DNA of 64,000 nt from Caballeronia sp. SL2Y3. Its GTDB lineage: Bacteria; Pseudomonadota; Gammaproteobacteria; Burkholderiales; Burkholderiaceae. The translations under genes were made by a program, and so were the position numbers. The first letter of the stretch is position 1. Every line of letters starts with the position of its first letter. Under the pieces are notes generated by a model that saw only the letters and a program-made list of their open reading frames with translations, was not told where the DNA came from and did no database searches. The stretch covers positions 62,001 to 126,000 of the forward strand of contig NZ_CP084260.1 in assembly GCF_022879575.1 (NCBI RefSeq). The letters are read 5' to 3'. Of the stretch, positions 52,048 through 62,509 are shown in pieces.

Positions 52048-52075
52048 AAAAAAATGCCGCCCAAAGGGCGGCATT
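52048..52075 (-). terminator. intrinsic terminator of the glycosyltransferase gene
   Basis: On the minus strand AATGCCGCCC-TTT-GGGCGGCATT followed by a T run, about 25 nt past the stop codon. Confidence 0.9.
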
Positions 52076-52098
52076 CGAGAGCGGCAAGCTGCGCGCAA

Positions 52099-53163
52099 TC
52101 AGCCAACGGCGACCTGACGCAGCACCGGACGCTTCGCGGCCTGCAGCATGGCCGTGTACGTGTCGACATAATTCTGCGCCATCGTCTTCGCGCTGAAGCG
52201 GCGTTCGAACTGCGCGCGAATTTCGGTGCGCGAGAGTTCGTCGATGCGATGCAGCGCGCCGACCGCGCCCGGCACGTCCTCGCAGATGAAGCCGGTCACG
52301 CCGTGATCGATGACTTCCGGCACCGAACCGCGGTTGAAGGCAATCACCGGCGTCCCGCACGCCATGGCTTCGATCATCACGAGGCCGAACGGCTCGTTCC
52401 AGTCGATCGGGAAGAGCAGCGCCTTTGCGCCCGACAGGAATTCGGGCTTCTGCGCCTCGTTGATCTCGCCGATGAACTCGACGTGTGCCTGCGACAGCAG
52501 CGGTTCGATGGTCGACTTGAAATAGTCTTGATCGACCTTGTCCACCTTCGCCGCAATCTTCAGCGGCAAACCGCTTTGCGCCGCGATCTTGATGGCGAGA
52601 TCCGCGCGCTTCTCTGGGCAGATCCGGCCGAGAAACGCCAGATATTCCGGCTTCTTGTGCGTCTGCGGCGTCAGCAGATCGTCCGGCAGGCCGTGATACA
52701 CCGTGTTCAGCCAGTTCGCCTGCGGCAGCGGTCCGCGCTGGTTGTCCGAGATCGACACGACGTTCGCCTTCGTGAACGTGTTGAAGATCGGCTGCAGTTC
52801 GGGCAGGTCGAGACGGCCGTGCAGCGTCGTCACGAACGGCGTGTCGAGCTGCGTGAACAGCGGAAACGGCATGTAGTCGAGGTGAAAGTGCAGCACGTCG
52901 AACTCGTGCGCGCGGCGGCGGACCGTTTCGAGCAGCAGCATGTGCGGCGCAAGCGGATCGCGGATCGTCGGATCGAGTCGCAGGGCGCGCGGCCAGGCCG
53001 CGTCGAGCGTCGCCCGAGTTTGCGAATCGCCGCTTGCGAACAAGGTTACATCGTGGCCGAGGTCGACGAGCGCATCCGTCAGATAAGACACCACGCGCTC
53101 AGTGCCGCCGTAAAACTTCGGAGGAACTGCTTCGTGCAACGGTGCAATTTGTGCGATTCGCAT
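52099..53163 (-). CDS. family 4 glycosyltransferase
   Basis: Predicted 354-residue GT-B fold enzyme. MRIAQIAPLHEAVPPKFYGG at the N-terminus is typical of the acceptor domain; the donor domain includes FLGRICPEKRADLAIKIA and the GT4 EX7E motif in EPFGLVMIEAMACGTPVIAF. The start at 53163 has AGGAGAG; a longer upstream frame lacks coding character. It stands alone with its own terminator and lies opposite flhD, so a flagellar role is possible but unproven. Confidence 0.92.
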   Translation of the reverse strand: MRIAQIAPLHEAVPPKFYGGTERVVSYLTDALVDLGHDVTLFASGDSQTRATLDAAWPRALRLDPTIRDPLAPHMLLLETVRRRAHEFDVLHFHLDYMPFPLFTQLDTPFVTTLHGRLDLPELQPIFNTFTKANVVSISDNQRGPLPQANWLNTVYHGLPDDLLTPQTHKKPEYLAFLGRICPEKRADLAIKIAAQSGLPLKIAAKVDKVDQDYFKSTIEPLLSQAHVEFIGEINEAQKPEFLSGAKALLFPIDWNEPFGLVMIEAMACGTPVIAFNRGSVPEVIDHGVTGFICEDVPGAVGALHRIDELSRTEIRAQFERRFSAKTMAQNYVDTYTAMLQAAKRPVLRQVAVG

Positions 53164-53784
53164 AACGTGACTCTCCTGAGTGGCCGCTGTCGGCGCGGTC
53201 GGCGCCGGTGGGGCCATGAAAGCTGTTGTGTGGACACCGCGATGGCGCTCCGGTCGAGCGTTGCGCGATGCCATTCGGGCGGGCCGCGGTGTGTCGCTCA
53301 CGCCGCCCAAAGATCGGCCCGGCTCTCGACCGGGTTATCCCTTACGTTCATTATCGGGATCGAGAGCGGCATTTCACGTCATTTTTCAATCGCTTAACCT
53401 TGTTACAGCGCGAAACACCGGCTGTTACGAAGTCAAAAATTGCACTCAAGCGGTCGAAGGAGACGATTTCTACTGGCAATGCGAGCGGCGAGGCACCCGA
53501 TAGCAGGCCGCGTGCCCGGGCAACCTCAAGTCCGTCTGGCCGCTGCCGATAAAGGCTTTTGCCGACGCGAGAGCGAATTCGACCGCGCATGTACGAACTT
53601 TTCCTACACGAATTCGGGCGAAAGTCTGTCGGCGCGTCGGCAGGTTTTTCCGATGGTCGCGACAGTCGCGCTGCCGGAAAATCGGGCCGACAACACGAGC
53701 GGGGCCGGATGCGTCGGGAATCGGCGTGTGCGAGCAAACGTTTCCCGCTGGGCCTGACCAGCCACGCAACGACTCGGGGGAAAG
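53164..53784. other. 621-nt divergent control region between glycosyltransferase gene and flhD
   Basis: A long gap that should contain promoters for both genes. It has two TGTTAC copies 19 nt apart near 53401-53430, AT-richer sequence around 53375-53450, and GGGGGAAAG directly before flhD. A large regulatory region is expected for a flagellar master gene, but I could not assign specific sites. Confidence 0.5.
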
Positions 53785-54111
53785 ATGACGGCCACCACCA
53801 TAAGCACGCTCGCGGAGATCCGCGAGGTGAAGTTGTCGTACGTGCTGCTCGCGCAGCGGCTGCTTCGGGAAAACCGCGTCCTGGCGATGCATCGCCTCGG
53901 GCTGTCAGAAGAGGTGGCCGAGATCGTGTCGTCGTTGACGCCGGCGCAGGCGGTGAAGATTGCGGCGTCGAGCCATGTGCTGTGCCGCTTCCGCTTCGAC
54001 GACCACGCGATCCTCGCTTCGCTTGCCGACAAGGCCAAGCGCCCGGCGCTCGCGCAGGCGGACGCGGCGGTCGAAAGCGGCGAGGTCGCATCGACGAGCG
54101 AGTGCGTCTAA
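53785..54111 (+). CDS. flhD: flagellar transcriptional activator subunit FlhD
   Basis: Predicted 108-residue helical regulator that with FlhC activates class 2 flagellar genes. IREVKLSYVLLAQRLLRENR and a Cys-containing HVLCRFRFDDH segment match FlhD. GGGGGAAAG lies directly ahead of the ATG. The next gene should be flhC, but only 223 nt without a matching frame separate flhD from motA. So either flhC lies elsewhere or this FlhD acts without it. Confidence 0.92.
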   Translation: MTATTISTLAEIREVKLSYVLLAQRLLRENRVLAMHRLGLSEEVAEIVSSLTPAQAVKIAASSHVLCRFRFDDHAILASLADKAKRPALAQADAAVESGEVASTSECV

Positions 54112-54248
54112 CTGATTCAATCCGTCGCGCGACTTCGAAGGGAGTCGATCGCGCCATTGCTCCGCTCCCTGCCTCGACCCTACGCCCGCCATTCCTCCGC
54201 ACGCTATGCCGCCCGCCGCCGCCCGCCGCCGCCCACGGGCCGGCCGCC

Positions 54249-54275
54249 CAAAGTTTTCCAGCCGGGTGCCGTAAA
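54249..54275 (+). promoter_or_regulatory. sigma-28 (FliA) promoter of motA
   Basis: CAAAGTTT, an 11-nt spacer (TCCAGCCGGGT), then GCCGTAAA, 60 nt ahead of the motA start. It matches the fliC promoter in spacing and nearly in sequence, so the motility-chemotaxis genes are class 3. Confidence 0.85.
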
Positions 54276-54334
54276 CAGTCTTAACCGCGCAGGTGCGCCG
54301 GCCAATCCGCATTCCCAACCCTGAGGACCCGACT

Positions 54335-55195
54335 GTGCTGATTTTCGTTGGAACGCTCGTGACATTGCTGTCCGTTTTCGGCGGTTACGCGCTCGAAGGC
54401 GGCCATCTTGGCGCGCTCGTACAGCCGGTCGAAATATTGATGATCGCCGGCGCGGGCATCGGGGCCTTCATTCTCGGCAACGGCGTCAAGACCATCAAGT
54501 CGACGCTGCTCGTCATTCCCACGCTTTTCAAAGGCTCCAAGTACAACAAGGACGTGTACATGGAGCTGATGGGCCTGCTCTACGTGCTGCTCGCCAAAGC
54601 GCGCAAGGAAGGCACGCTCACGCTCGAAGCCGACATCGAAGATCCGCACAAGAGCCCGATCTTCAGCCAGTACCCGAAGCTGCTCGCGGACCATCACATC
54701 GTCGAGTTCATGACCGACTATCTGCGGCTCATGGTCGGCGGCAACATGAATGCGTTCGAAATCGAAAGCCTGATGGACGAAGAGATCGAGACACATCACG
54801 TCGAAGGCGAAGCGCCGGCACTGGCGCTGCAAAAAGTCGGCGACGCGATGCCCGCGTTCGGCATCGTCGCGGCGGTGATGGGCGTCGTGCATACGATGGC
54901 CTCCGCCGATCAGCCCCCCGCCATTCTCGGCGAGATGATCGCGCAGGCGCTCGTCGGCACGTTCCTCGGCATTCTCATTTCGTACGGCTTCATCGGCCCG
55001 CTTTCGAGCGTCGCGGAGCAGCGCGTCGCCGAGCAGACGAAGATGTTCCAGTGCATCAAGGTGACCATTCTCGCGAGCCTGAACGGCTACGCGCCGGCGA
55101 TTGCCGTGGAGTTCGGCCGCAAGGTCCTGTTCTCCACCGAGCGCCCGTCGTTCTCGGAACTCGAAGAACACGTGCGCCGGGTGAAGGCGAAGTGA
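54335..55195 (+). CDS. motA: flagellar stator protein MotA
   Basis: Predicted 286-residue inner membrane stator protein with four membrane helices and a large cytoplasmic loop. The start is GTG at 54335, giving the usual N-terminus (VLIFVGTLVTLLSVFGGYAL) with GAGGA upstream; earlier in-frame codons add a non-homologous stretch. VGDAMPAFGIVAAVMGVVHT contains the conserved Pro of helix 3. First gene of motAB-che. Confidence 0.96.
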   Translation: MLIFVGTLVTLLSVFGGYALEGGHLGALVQPVEILMIAGAGIGAFILGNGVKTIKSTLLVIPTLFKGSKYNKDVYMELMGLLYVLLAKARKEGTLTLEADIEDPHKSPIFSQYPKLLADHHIVEFMTDYLRLMVGGNMNAFEIESLMDEEIETHHVEGEAPALALQKVGDAMPAFGIVAAVMGVVHTMASADQPPAILGEMIAQALVGTFLGILISYGFIGPLSSVAEQRVAEQTKMFQCIKVTILASLNGYAPAIAVEFGRKVLFSTERPSFSELEEHVRRVKAK

Positions 55196-55232
55196 CGCGC
55201 CTCGTTCTCGCGACCCCGACCGGAGCCCTGCG

Positions 55233-56222
55233 ATGAGCAGCGAAAAAGACCGTCCCATCTTCATCAAGCGCATCGTCGCGGGCCGCAAGGGCCACCACGG
55301 CGGCGCGTGGAAGCTGGCGTACGCGGACTTCATGACCGCGATGATGGCGTTCTTCCTGCTGATGTGGCTGCTCTCGTCGACCTCGCCCGTGCAGCGGCGC
55401 GGCATCGCGGAATACTTCAACATGCCGCTGAAGGCGGCGATGGTCGGCGGCAAGACCGTCGGCATGGACAACAGCATCATCACCGGCGGCGGGCGCGACA
55501 TCTCCAGCAACGATCCGGGCGATGCTCGCAGCTCGGACGGCAAGACGCAGTTCGCGCAAAGCGCGGCCGCGAAAGCCGACGAGGAACTGCTGAAAGCCGC
55601 GCAAGGCGAACTGGAACGGCGCGAGCAGGCGCGTCTTCACGACCTCCAGGTCAAGCTGATGGCCGCGCTCGAAGCGAATCCGACGCTGCACCAGTTTAAG
55701 CAGCAGATCCGCATCCAATCGACGCAGCAGGGCCTGCGCATCGAGATCGTCGATACCCAGAAACGCCCGATGTTCGCGCTCTCCAGCAACAGCGTGCAGC
55801 CGTACATGCGCGACATCCTGCGCGAAATCGGCCGGACGCTGAACGACGTGCCGAACCGCATCGTCGTGCAGGGCCACACCGACGCCGTGAAGTACGCGGG
55901 CGGCGAAAAGGGCTACAGCAACTGGGAACTGTCGGCGGACCGCGCGAACGCGTCGCGGCGCGAACTGGTCGCGGGCGGCATGGACGAAGCCAAAGTGCTG
56001 CGCGTGCTCGGCCTCGCGTCCACGCAAAACCTGAACAAGCAAGACCCGCTCGATCCCGAGAACCGGCGCATCAGCATCATCGTGCTGAACCACCGCGCGG
56101 AAGCGTCGATTCTGCGCGACGACGGCGGCTCGGCCGCGACGCTGGATAACGCTTCGGACGCCTTCGCGCCCGGCGCGACGCCGCTTCTCGGCCGGATTAT
56201 GCCGGGCGCGGCGCGGAAATAA
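55233..56222 (+). CDS. motB: flagellar stator protein MotB
   Basis: Predicted 329-residue stator protein. The single membrane helix follows WKLAYADFMTAMMAFFLLMW, in which Asp32 is the proton-binding residue. The C-terminal OmpA-like peptidoglycan-binding domain includes VVQGHTDAVKY and LSADRANASRREL. The tail after residue 290 is longer and low in structure. It lies 37 nt after motA. Confidence 0.96.
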   Translation: MSSEKDRPIFIKRIVAGRKGHHGGAWKLAYADFMTAMMAFFLLMWLLSSTSPVQRRGIAEYFNMPLKAAMVGGKTVGMDNSIITGGGRDISSNDPGDARSSDGKTQFAQSAAAKADEELLKAAQGELERREQARLHDLQVKLMAALEANPTLHQFKQQIRIQSTQQGLRIEIVDTQKRPMFALSSNSVQPYMRDILREIGRTLNDVPNRIVVQGHTDAVKYAGGEKGYSNWELSADRANASRRELVAGGMDEAKVLRVLGLASTQNLNKQDPLDPENRRISIIVLNHRAEASILRDDGGSAATLDNASDAFAPGATPLLGRIMPGAARK

Positions 56223-56322
56223 GCGCGCAGCGCGCAAATCTGCATAAAAAACGCTCAAGACTCCACACGTTTGCGCCGTCATCCGGAAAAGAGGCAGCGA
56301 GGCGCAGACCCAAAGGCGACAC

Positions 56323-56700
56323 ATGATCAAGAACATTCTGGCAATCGACGATTCCGCAGCCATGCGGCAGATCCTCTCTGCCACGCTGACGACGGCGGGC
56401 TATGAGGTGACGGTGGCGTCCGACGGCAACGAAGGGCTCGAATGGGCGCTCGCCGAGCGGTTCGATCTCGTGCTCACGGATCAGCACATGCCGCAAAAGA
56501 GCGGCCTCGACCTGATTGCGGAGCTGCGCGCCAACCACGCCTACCGCGCCACGCCGATTCTGGTGCTGACCACGGAAGACGGCGAGCCGTTCAAGGAAGC
56601 GGCGCGCGCGGCGGGAGCGACGGGCTGGATCGAAAAACCGCTCGATCCGGACCTGTTGACCGAAGTGGTCGCCGCGCTCTCCGAAGACACGCAGCACTGA
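56323..56700 (+). CDS. cheY: chemotaxis response regulator CheY-like
   Basis: Predicted 125-residue receiver domain. The acidic pocket is Asp9 and Asp10, the phospho-acceptor Asp53 (VLTDQHMP), the switch Thr in VLTTEDG and Lys105 in IEKP. The WIEKPLDP ending is like the first CheY in other beta-proteobacterial che clusters, where a second CheY usually follows cheB. Between motB and cheA. Confidence 0.92.
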   Translation: MIKNILAIDDSAAMRQILSATLTTAGYEVTVASDGNEGLEWALAERFDLVLTDQHMPQKSGLDLIAELRANHAYRATPILVLTTEDGEPFKEAARAAGATGWIEKPLDPDLLTEVVAALSEDTQH

Positions 56701-56755
56701 AGCGAACAGCCAAAGCCAAGACAACTCGCGCGCACGCGCCGACGGTGAATCAAGC

Positions 56756-59029
56756 ATGACACTCGACATTACCCAGTTCTATCAAACCTTCTTCGACGAA
56801 GCCGATGAACTGCTCGCGCAGATGGAGCAACTGCTGCTCGTCCTGGATATCGCGAATCCCGATCCCGAGGATCTCGCGGCGATCTTCCGCGCGGCGCATT
56901 CGATCAAGGGCGGCGCAGCCACGTTCGGCTTCACCGCGCTCACCGAAACGACGCACATCCTCGAATCGCTGCTGGACCGCGCGCGCAACAACGAGCTCGT
57001 GCTTCGCCGCGACATGATCGACACGTTCCTCGCGACCAAGGACGTGCTCTCGGACCAGCTCGCCGCGTACCGTGCGAGCGCCGAGCCGGATGCGGCCGCC
57101 GCCGCCGCGATCTGCGCGAAGCTGGAACGCCTGAAGAACGAAGACGCCGCGCCGCAGAGCGCGCCCGTCGCCGAAGAGCCGGTGACGCCGGCAGTCATCG
57201 GCGAAGTGGACGTCGCGCCGGCCTACGAAGGCCCGAACGCGCCGCCCGCGCACGTGATCGCGCAGGCCGCCGAAGCCATCGAGGACGACGGCAACTGGGA
57301 CGGCGCCTTCGAACTTAACGACGGCGCAACGAGCCATGCAACGAATGCGGGAACCGCGGCCGGCACGCCGGCGGCGGAAGCAGGACCCCACCTGAAAGTT
57401 ACGCTACGGGGGGTGGGCGAGAAGGACCTGGCGACCTTGACCGAGGAGCTTGGGAACCTGGGCAGTATCGTCGGAGAGAAAAAGACCGACGCCGAACTCG
57501 TGCTTTGGCTCGATTCGGACGTCTCATCCGATGACATCGTGGCCGTGTGCTGCTTCGTGATCGACGAATCGCAAATCACGATCGGCCGCGGCGACGCGCA
57601 TCACGTTGCGCCCTCGGCAGCGTCCGAGCCGGCGCAAGCGAAGCAACACACGCTACAGGCAGAGCCGCCCGTATCGCAGGCGCAGGAAGCGCCCGCATCC
57701 GCGGCGCAGCACAAAGAAGAAGCGGCGAAGGCGGCGGCGAATGCGGAAACGCAAGCTGCTGCCGCCATCCCGTCACGCGAAGCACAACCGAAGGCCGCCA
57801 CCGGCGACGCCGAGAAGAAAGCGCGCCCGGCCGCAGCGGCATCGGCGGAAGGCAGCTCCATTCGCGTCGGCGTGGAGAAGGTCGATCAGCTCATCAACCT
57901 GGTCGGCGAACTGGTCATCACGCAGGCAATGCTCGCCGAAACCACGAGCACGTTCGACCCTGCATTGCACGACCGTCTTTTCAACGGCATGGCGCAGCTC
58001 GAGCGCAACGCGCGCGACCTGCAAGAGGCCGTCATGTCCATCCGCATGATGCCGATGGATTACGTATTCAGCCGCTTCCCGCGACTCGTCCGCGATATCG
58101 CGGGCAAGCTCGGCAAGGACGTGGAACTCGTCACGTTCGGTCAGGCGACCGAACTGGACAAGAGCCTGATCGAGCGCATCATCGATCCGCTCACGCACCT
58201 CGTGCGCAATTCGCTCGATCACGGCATCGAGACCGTGGAAGCGCGCCGCGCGGCGGGCAAACCCGCGACCGGGCAGCTCGTGCTGTCGGCGGCGCATCAC
58301 GGCGGCAACATCGTGATCGAAGTGAGCGACGACGGCGCGGGCCTGCGCCGCGACAAGATTCTCGCGAAGGCGCAGAAGCAGGGCATGCAGGTTTCCGACT
58401 CCATGACCGACGAGGAAGTCTGGCAACTCATCTTCATGCCGGGCTTCTCGACCGCCGAACAGGTCACGGACATTTCCGGCCGCGGCGTCGGCATGGACGT
58501 GGTGAAGCGCAACATCCAGTCGATGGGCGGCCACGTCGAAATCATGTCGCGCCAGGGCGCGGGCACGACCACGAAGATCGTGCTGCCGCTCACGCTCGCG
58601 ATTCTCGACGGCATGTCGGTGAAGGTCGGCAACGAAATCTTCATTTTGCCGCTCAACTTCGTGATGGAGTCGCTGCAACCGGTCGCCGATGACATCTACA
58701 CGGTCGCCAACGGCGAGCGCGTGGTGCGCGTGCGCGGCGAATATCTGCCGCTGATTGCGCTGCATCAGGTGTTTTCGGTCGAAGGCGCGCGCACGGAGCC
58801 GACGCAGGGCATCGTCACGATCCTGCAAACGGAAGGACGGCGCATGGCCATGCTGATCGACGAACTCGTCGGCCAGCAGCAAGTGGTCGTGAAGAACCTC
58901 GAAACGAATTACCGCAAGGTGCACGGCATCTCGGCGGCGACGATTCTCGGCGACGGCAGCGTCGCGCTGATCGTCGACGTAGCCGCGCTCAATCGCGAAT
59001 CACGCGCGCAGCACTCGCACACCCATTAA
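56756..59029 (+). CDS. cheA: chemotaxis histidine kinase CheA
   Basis: Predicted 757-residue kinase. The phosphotransfer domain contains His48 (AIFRAAHSIKGGAATFGF). A P2-like domain sits near residues 210-280, followed by an Ala/Glu/Gln-rich linker (about 285-360) that is unusually long. The P3 dimerisation helix starts near RVGVEKVDQLINLVGEL. The ATPase domain has the N-box HLVRNSLDHGIE and the G boxes DDGAG and GRGVGMDVV. The P5 CheW-like domain ends the protein. Confidence 0.97.
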   Translation: MTLDITQFYQTFFDEADELLAQMEQLLLVLDIANPDPEDLAAIFRAAHSIKGGAATFGFTALTETTHILESLLDRARNNELVLRRDMIDTFLATKDVLSDQLAAYRASAEPDAAAAAAICAKLERLKNEDAAPQSAPVAEEPVTPAVIGEVDVAPAYEGPNAPPAHVIAQAAEAIEDDGNWDGAFELNDGATSHATNAGTAAGTPAAEAGPHLKVTLRGVGEKDLATLTEELGNLGSIVGEKKTDAELVLWLDSDVSSDDIVAVCCFVIDESQITIGRGDAHHVAPSAASEPAQAKQHTLQAEPPVSQAQEAPASAAQHKEEAAKAAANAETQAAAAIPSREAQPKAATGDAEKKARPAAAASAEGSSIRVGVEKVDQLINLVGELVITQAMLAETTSTFDPALHDRLFNGMAQLERNARDLQEAVMSIRMMPMDYVFSRFPRLVRDIAGKLGKDVELVTFGQATELDKSLIERIIDPLTHLVRNSLDHGIETVEARRAAGKPATGQLVLSAAHHGGNIVIEVSDDGAGLRRDKILAKAQKQGMQVSDSMTDEEVWQLIFMPGFSTAEQVTDISGRGVGMDVVKRNIQSMGGHVEIMSRQGAGTTTKIVLPLTLAILDGMSVKVGNEIFILPLNFVMESLQPVADDIYTVANGERVVRVRGEYLPLIALHQVFSVEGARTEPTQGIVTILQTEGRRMAMLIDELVGQQQVVVKNLETNYRKVHGISAATILGDGSVALIVDVAALNRESRAQHSHTH

Positions 59030-59056
59030 ACACATCGACCGAACCTGGGGTTTCTC

Positions 59057-59575
59057 ATGGCAGACATCCAATCGATTCAAAACGCAACACTGTCGCGTCG
59101 CGATGCGCAGCACGCCGAAGCCGCCGGACAAGAGTTCCTCGTCTTCACGCTCGGCGCCGAAGAGTACGGCATCGACATCCTGAAAGTGCAGGAAATTCGC
59201 GGCTACGACAGCGTCACGCGCATTGCGAACGCGCCCGCGTTCATCAAGGGCGTGATCAATCTGCGCGGCATAATCGTGCCGATCGTGGACATGCGCATCA
59301 AGTTCAATCTCGGCCGCGTGGAGTATGACAACCAGACGGTCGTCATCATCCTGAACGTTGCGCATCGCGTGGTGGGCATGGTGGTGGACGGCGTGTCGGA
59401 CGTGCTCACGCTGACGCAGGATCAGGTCATGCCCGCGCCCGAATTCGGCGCGACGCTGACCTCCGAATATCTCACCGGCCTCGGCACGGTCGAGGGCCGC
59501 ATGCTGATCCTGATGGATATCGAAAAGCTCATGACCAGCCGCGAGATGGAGTTGATCGACTCGGTCGCCGCTTAA
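59057..59575 (+). CDS. cheW: chemotaxis coupling protein CheW
   Basis: Predicted 172-residue adaptor linking receptors to Che[26 protein letters not shown] opens the SH3-like fold (quoted as features FLVFTLG and [11 protein letters not shown]), and [15 protein letters not shown] with the conserved NLRG motif follows. It lies 27 nt after cheA and 40 nt before the receptor gene. Confidence 0.96.
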   Translation: MADIQSIQNATLSRRDAQHAEAAGQEFLVFTLGAEEYGIDILKVQEIRGYDSVTRIANAPAFIKGVINLRGIIVPIVDMRIKFNLGRVEYDNQTVVIILNVAHRVVGMVVDGVSDVLTLTQDQVMPAPEFGATLTSEYLTGLGTVEGRMLILMDIEKLMTSREMELIDSVAA

Positions 59576-59615
59576 CGAGGTGCCCGCACGCGTCGCGGGC
59601 GAAGGAAAGGAAGCC

Positions 59616-61466
59616 ATGTTCAAGAAGTTGTCCATTCGCACGACGCTCACGCTCGTCGGTCTGTTGTTCGTCGGTTGCGCGGCCGTCATCGGCGCGCTTT
59701 CGCTCGTCGGCCTCAATTCCGCGAGCGCCTCGCTCGACTCCATCGCCAAGGAAGACATGGTGGCGATGCGCGCGCTCGCGGACACGTCGTCGTATCTGCT
59801 GCGCTCGCGCATCACGCTCGACCGCGTGCGCTCGCTCACCGAAGCGGGCAACGCCGACGAAGCGAAGAAGGCGATGGAGCGCGGCCAGTTCCTGCTCGAC
59901 AAGAGCTACGAGAACTGGAAGCTCTATCTCGACACCAAGAAGCCGATGCTGCCGCAAGCGACGCTCGACACGCTCGTCGCGCAGCACGACACGCTGATGA
60001 AGACCGGCGTCGAGCCGGAGTTCGCCGCGATGCGCGCGAACGACATGGCCGCGTACCACGCCATTGCCGACACGAAGATCAGCCCGATGTTCGTCGCGTT
60101 CGATCAGGCGGTCACGGCGGCGGTTTCGTTCCAGCAGAAGCACGCGGAAGAGTCGCGGGCGAGCGCGGCGTCGCAGAACGCGACGCTCAGCATGGTCATC
60201 GGCGGATTGCTCGCGCTCTCCGGTCTGCTGCTTTTCGCCACGCGTTTCGCGCTGCGCAGCCTGATCGTTCAGCCGATCGACGACGCGGTGGAACACTTCG
60301 AGCGCATTTCGCGCGGCGATCTCACGAAGTCGGCGCACACGGACAGCACGAACGAAATCGGCCGTCTTTTCGCGGGCATCGAGCGCATGCGCGCGAACCT
60401 GACCGCGATGGTCGGCGCGGTGCATCGCGGCGCGGAATCCATCGATGTCGGCGCGCATGAAATCGCGAGCGGCAACACGGATCTGTCGCAGCGCACGGAA
60501 GAGCAGGCGGCGTCGCTGCAAGAGACGGCCTCCAGCATGGAACAGCTTACGAGCACGGTGAAGCAGAACGCGGACAACGCGCGTCAGGCGAGCCAGCTTG
60601 CAGTGAACGCATCGGATATCGCGTCGCGCGGCGGCGAAGTGGTCGAGCAGGTCGTCGATACGATGAACGCCATCGCGTCCAGTTCGGGCAAGGTGGTGGA
60701 CATCATCGGCGTGATCGAAGGCATCGCGTTCCAGACCAACATTCTCGCGTTGAACGCGGCAGTGGAAGCGGCGCGGGCGGGCGAAGAAGGTCGCGGCTTC
60801 GCGGTCGTGGCGGGCGAAGTGCGCTCGCTCGCGCAGCGCAGCGCGGCGGCGGCGAAGGAAATCAAGGCGCTGATCGGCGATTCGACCGAGAAAGTGCAGA
60901 GCGGCTCGCAACTCGTGACGCGCGCAGGCGAAACCATGGGCGAGATCGTGCAGGCGGTGCGCCGCGTGACCGACATCATGGGCGAGATCAGCGCGGCGTC
61001 GGAGGAGCAGTCGGACGGCATCGAACAGGTCAATCGCGCCGTGACGCAGATGGACAGCGTGACGCAGCAGAACGCGGCGCTCGTGGAGCAGGCGGCGTCG
61101 GCGGCGGCATCGCTCGAAGATCAGACGCGGCAATTGAAGGAAGTCGTCGGGCAATGGCGCATCGCGGGCGCCGTGCCGGCGTCGGTGAAGCCGAGCGCGG
61201 CCGTCGCGGCTGCGCGCCTGGCGCCTGCCGTGGCGAAGGCTACGCGCGTCGAGCCGACGTCGCGTGCATCGTCCGCGAGCGCAGCGAAAGTTGCAGAGCA
61301 GCCTAACGTCGCGCCGGAAACGGCCGTTATCAAGGATAAGGCCCGCGATGCAGCGAAGCCGGCAAGCGCAGCGAAAGCCGCGCCCCGCGTGAGCGCACCG
61401 GCGGCGGCAACCGCCCCGCGCGCGAAGGCCACGACCGCCGACGACGGCGACTGGGAAACGTTCTAA
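59616..61466 (+). CDS. methyl-accepting chemotaxis protein (Tar-type)
   Basis: Predicted 616-residue receptor. A first membrane helix spans about residues 10-35, then a ~155-residue periplasmic four-helix bundle with [11 protein letters not shown] resembling the Tar ligand-binding core, a second helix near 190-215, HAMP, and a long coiled coil with the conserved tip [20 protein letters not shown]. An Ala-rich flexible tail ends in DWETF, the docking pentapeptide for CheR/CheB. Start at 59616 has GGAAAGG. Ligand unknown. Confidence 0.95.
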   Translation: MFKKLSIRTTLTLVGLLFVGCAAVIGALSLVGLNSASASLDSIAKEDMVAMRALADTSSYLLRSRITLDRVRSLTEAGNADEAKKAMERGQFLLDKSYENWKLYLDTKKPMLPQATLDTLVAQHDTLMKTGVEPEFAAMRANDMAAYHAIADTKISPMFVAFDQAVTAAVSFQQKHAEESRASAASQNATLSMVIGGLLALSGLLLFATRFALRSLIVQPIDDAVEHFERISRGDLTKSAHTDSTNEIGRLFAGIERMRANLTAMVGAVHRGAESIDVGAHEIASGNTDLSQRTEEQAASLQETASSMEQLTSTVKQNADNARQASQLAVNASDIASRGGEVVEQVVDTMNAIASSSGKVVDIIGVIEGIAFQTNILALNAAVEAARAGEEGRGFAVVAGEVRSLAQRSAAAAKEIKALIGDSTEKVQSGSQLVTRAGETMGEIVQAVRRVTDIMGEISAASEEQSDGIEQVNRAVTQMDSVTQQNAALVEQAASAAASLEDQTRQLKEVVGQWRIAGAVPASVKPSAAVAAARLAPAVAKATRVEPTSRASSASAAKVAEQPNVAPETAVIKDKARDAAKPASAAKAAPRVSAPAAATAPRAKATTADDGDWETF

Positions 61467-61579
61467 GCGCATCGGCCAGCACCGGTCGGGCGCGCGGATG
61501 ACGAAACAACCCGGCGCACGACCGGCGCAGAAGCGAAAGTAAGCACGCAGCAGGCGCAAACAGAGCAAGAGGCACCAGA

Positions 61580-62509
61580 ATGGCAACGCGTAATGCAACC
61601 AACGCACGCGTCGAACTGGCCGGCGGCATACGCGGTCCGGAAGTCGAGCGCGATTTCGAATTCACCGTGGCGGACTTCGCCCGGATCCGCGAGCTGATTC
61701 ATCGCCGCGCAGGTATTTCGCTGTCCGACCACAAGCGCGACATGGCCTACAGCCGGCTCGCCCGACGCCTGCGCGCCTGCGGCATGGACACGTTCAAGCA
61801 GTACCTCGACCGTCTCGAAGCCAACGACGACAACGCCGAGTGGGAAGCCTTCGTCAACGCACTGACGACCAACCTGACGGCGTTCTTCCGCGAGTCGCAT
61901 CACTTTCCGCTGCTAGCGGACTTCGTGAAGCGCCGCCAGCAGCCGGTGTCGGTGTGGTGCTCGGCGGCATCGACGGGCGAGGAGCCGTATTCGATCGCGA
62001 TGACGCTCGTCGAGGCGCTCGGCGAGCAGGCCGCGCGTCACTGCACGGTGTTCGCGAGCGACATCGACAGCCAGGTGCTCGCCAAGGCGGACGCGGGCGT
62101 GTATTCGCTCGATCAGGTGAAAGGGATACCGGTGGAACGCCTGAAGCGGTTCTTCCTGAAGGGCACCGGCTCGCACGCGGGCTTCGTCAAGGTGCGCCCG
62201 GAGTTGCGCTCGCTGGTGAGCTTCGGCCGCGTGAATCTGACGGACGCGCGTTACGACGTGAAAGGCCCGTTCGACGCGATCTTCTGCCGCAACGTGATGA
62301 TCTACTTCGACAAGCCGACGCAAGGCCAAGTGCTCTCGCGCTTCGAGCCGCTGATGAAGCCGGGCGGCCTCCTGTTCGCCGGTCATTCGGAGAACTTCAC
62401 GTATGTGTCGCAGGCGTTCCGGCTGCGCGGCCAGACGGTCTACGAACTGACGCGCGACACGAAAGCGGCGGGCGCGCCGAAGCGCGTGCTCGCGGGAGAG
62501 CCGGCATGA
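61580..62509 (+). CDS. cheR: chemotaxis protein methyltransferase CheR
   Basis: Predicted 309-residue SAM-dependent enzyme that methylates receptor glutamates. The N-terminal helical domain contains [32 protein letters not shown] follows; the SAM site includes [23 protein letters not shown] and [10 protein letters not shown]. The stop codon overlaps the cheD start as ATGA. Confidence 0.97.
   Translation: MATRNATNARVELAGGIRGPEVERDFEFTVADFARIRELIHRRAGISLSDHKRDMAYSRLARRLRACGMDTFKQYLDRLEANDDNAEWEAFVNALTTNLTAFFRESHHFPLLADFVKRRQQPVSVWCSAASTGEEPYSIAMTLVEALGEQAARHCTVFASDIDSQVLAKADAGVYSLDQVKGIPVERLKRFFLKGTGSHAGFVKVRPELRSLVSFGRVNLTDARYDVKGPFDAIFCRNVMIYFDKPTQGQVLSRFEPLMKPGGLLFAGHSENFTYVSQAFRLRGQTVYELTRDTKAAGAPKRVLAGEPA

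Noticed and set aside
59529..61607. Long minus-strand frame opposite the chemoreceptor gene
   Set aside because: Arg-rich composition and no family features; the receptor gene with TM, HAMP and tip motifs is clearly the real one.
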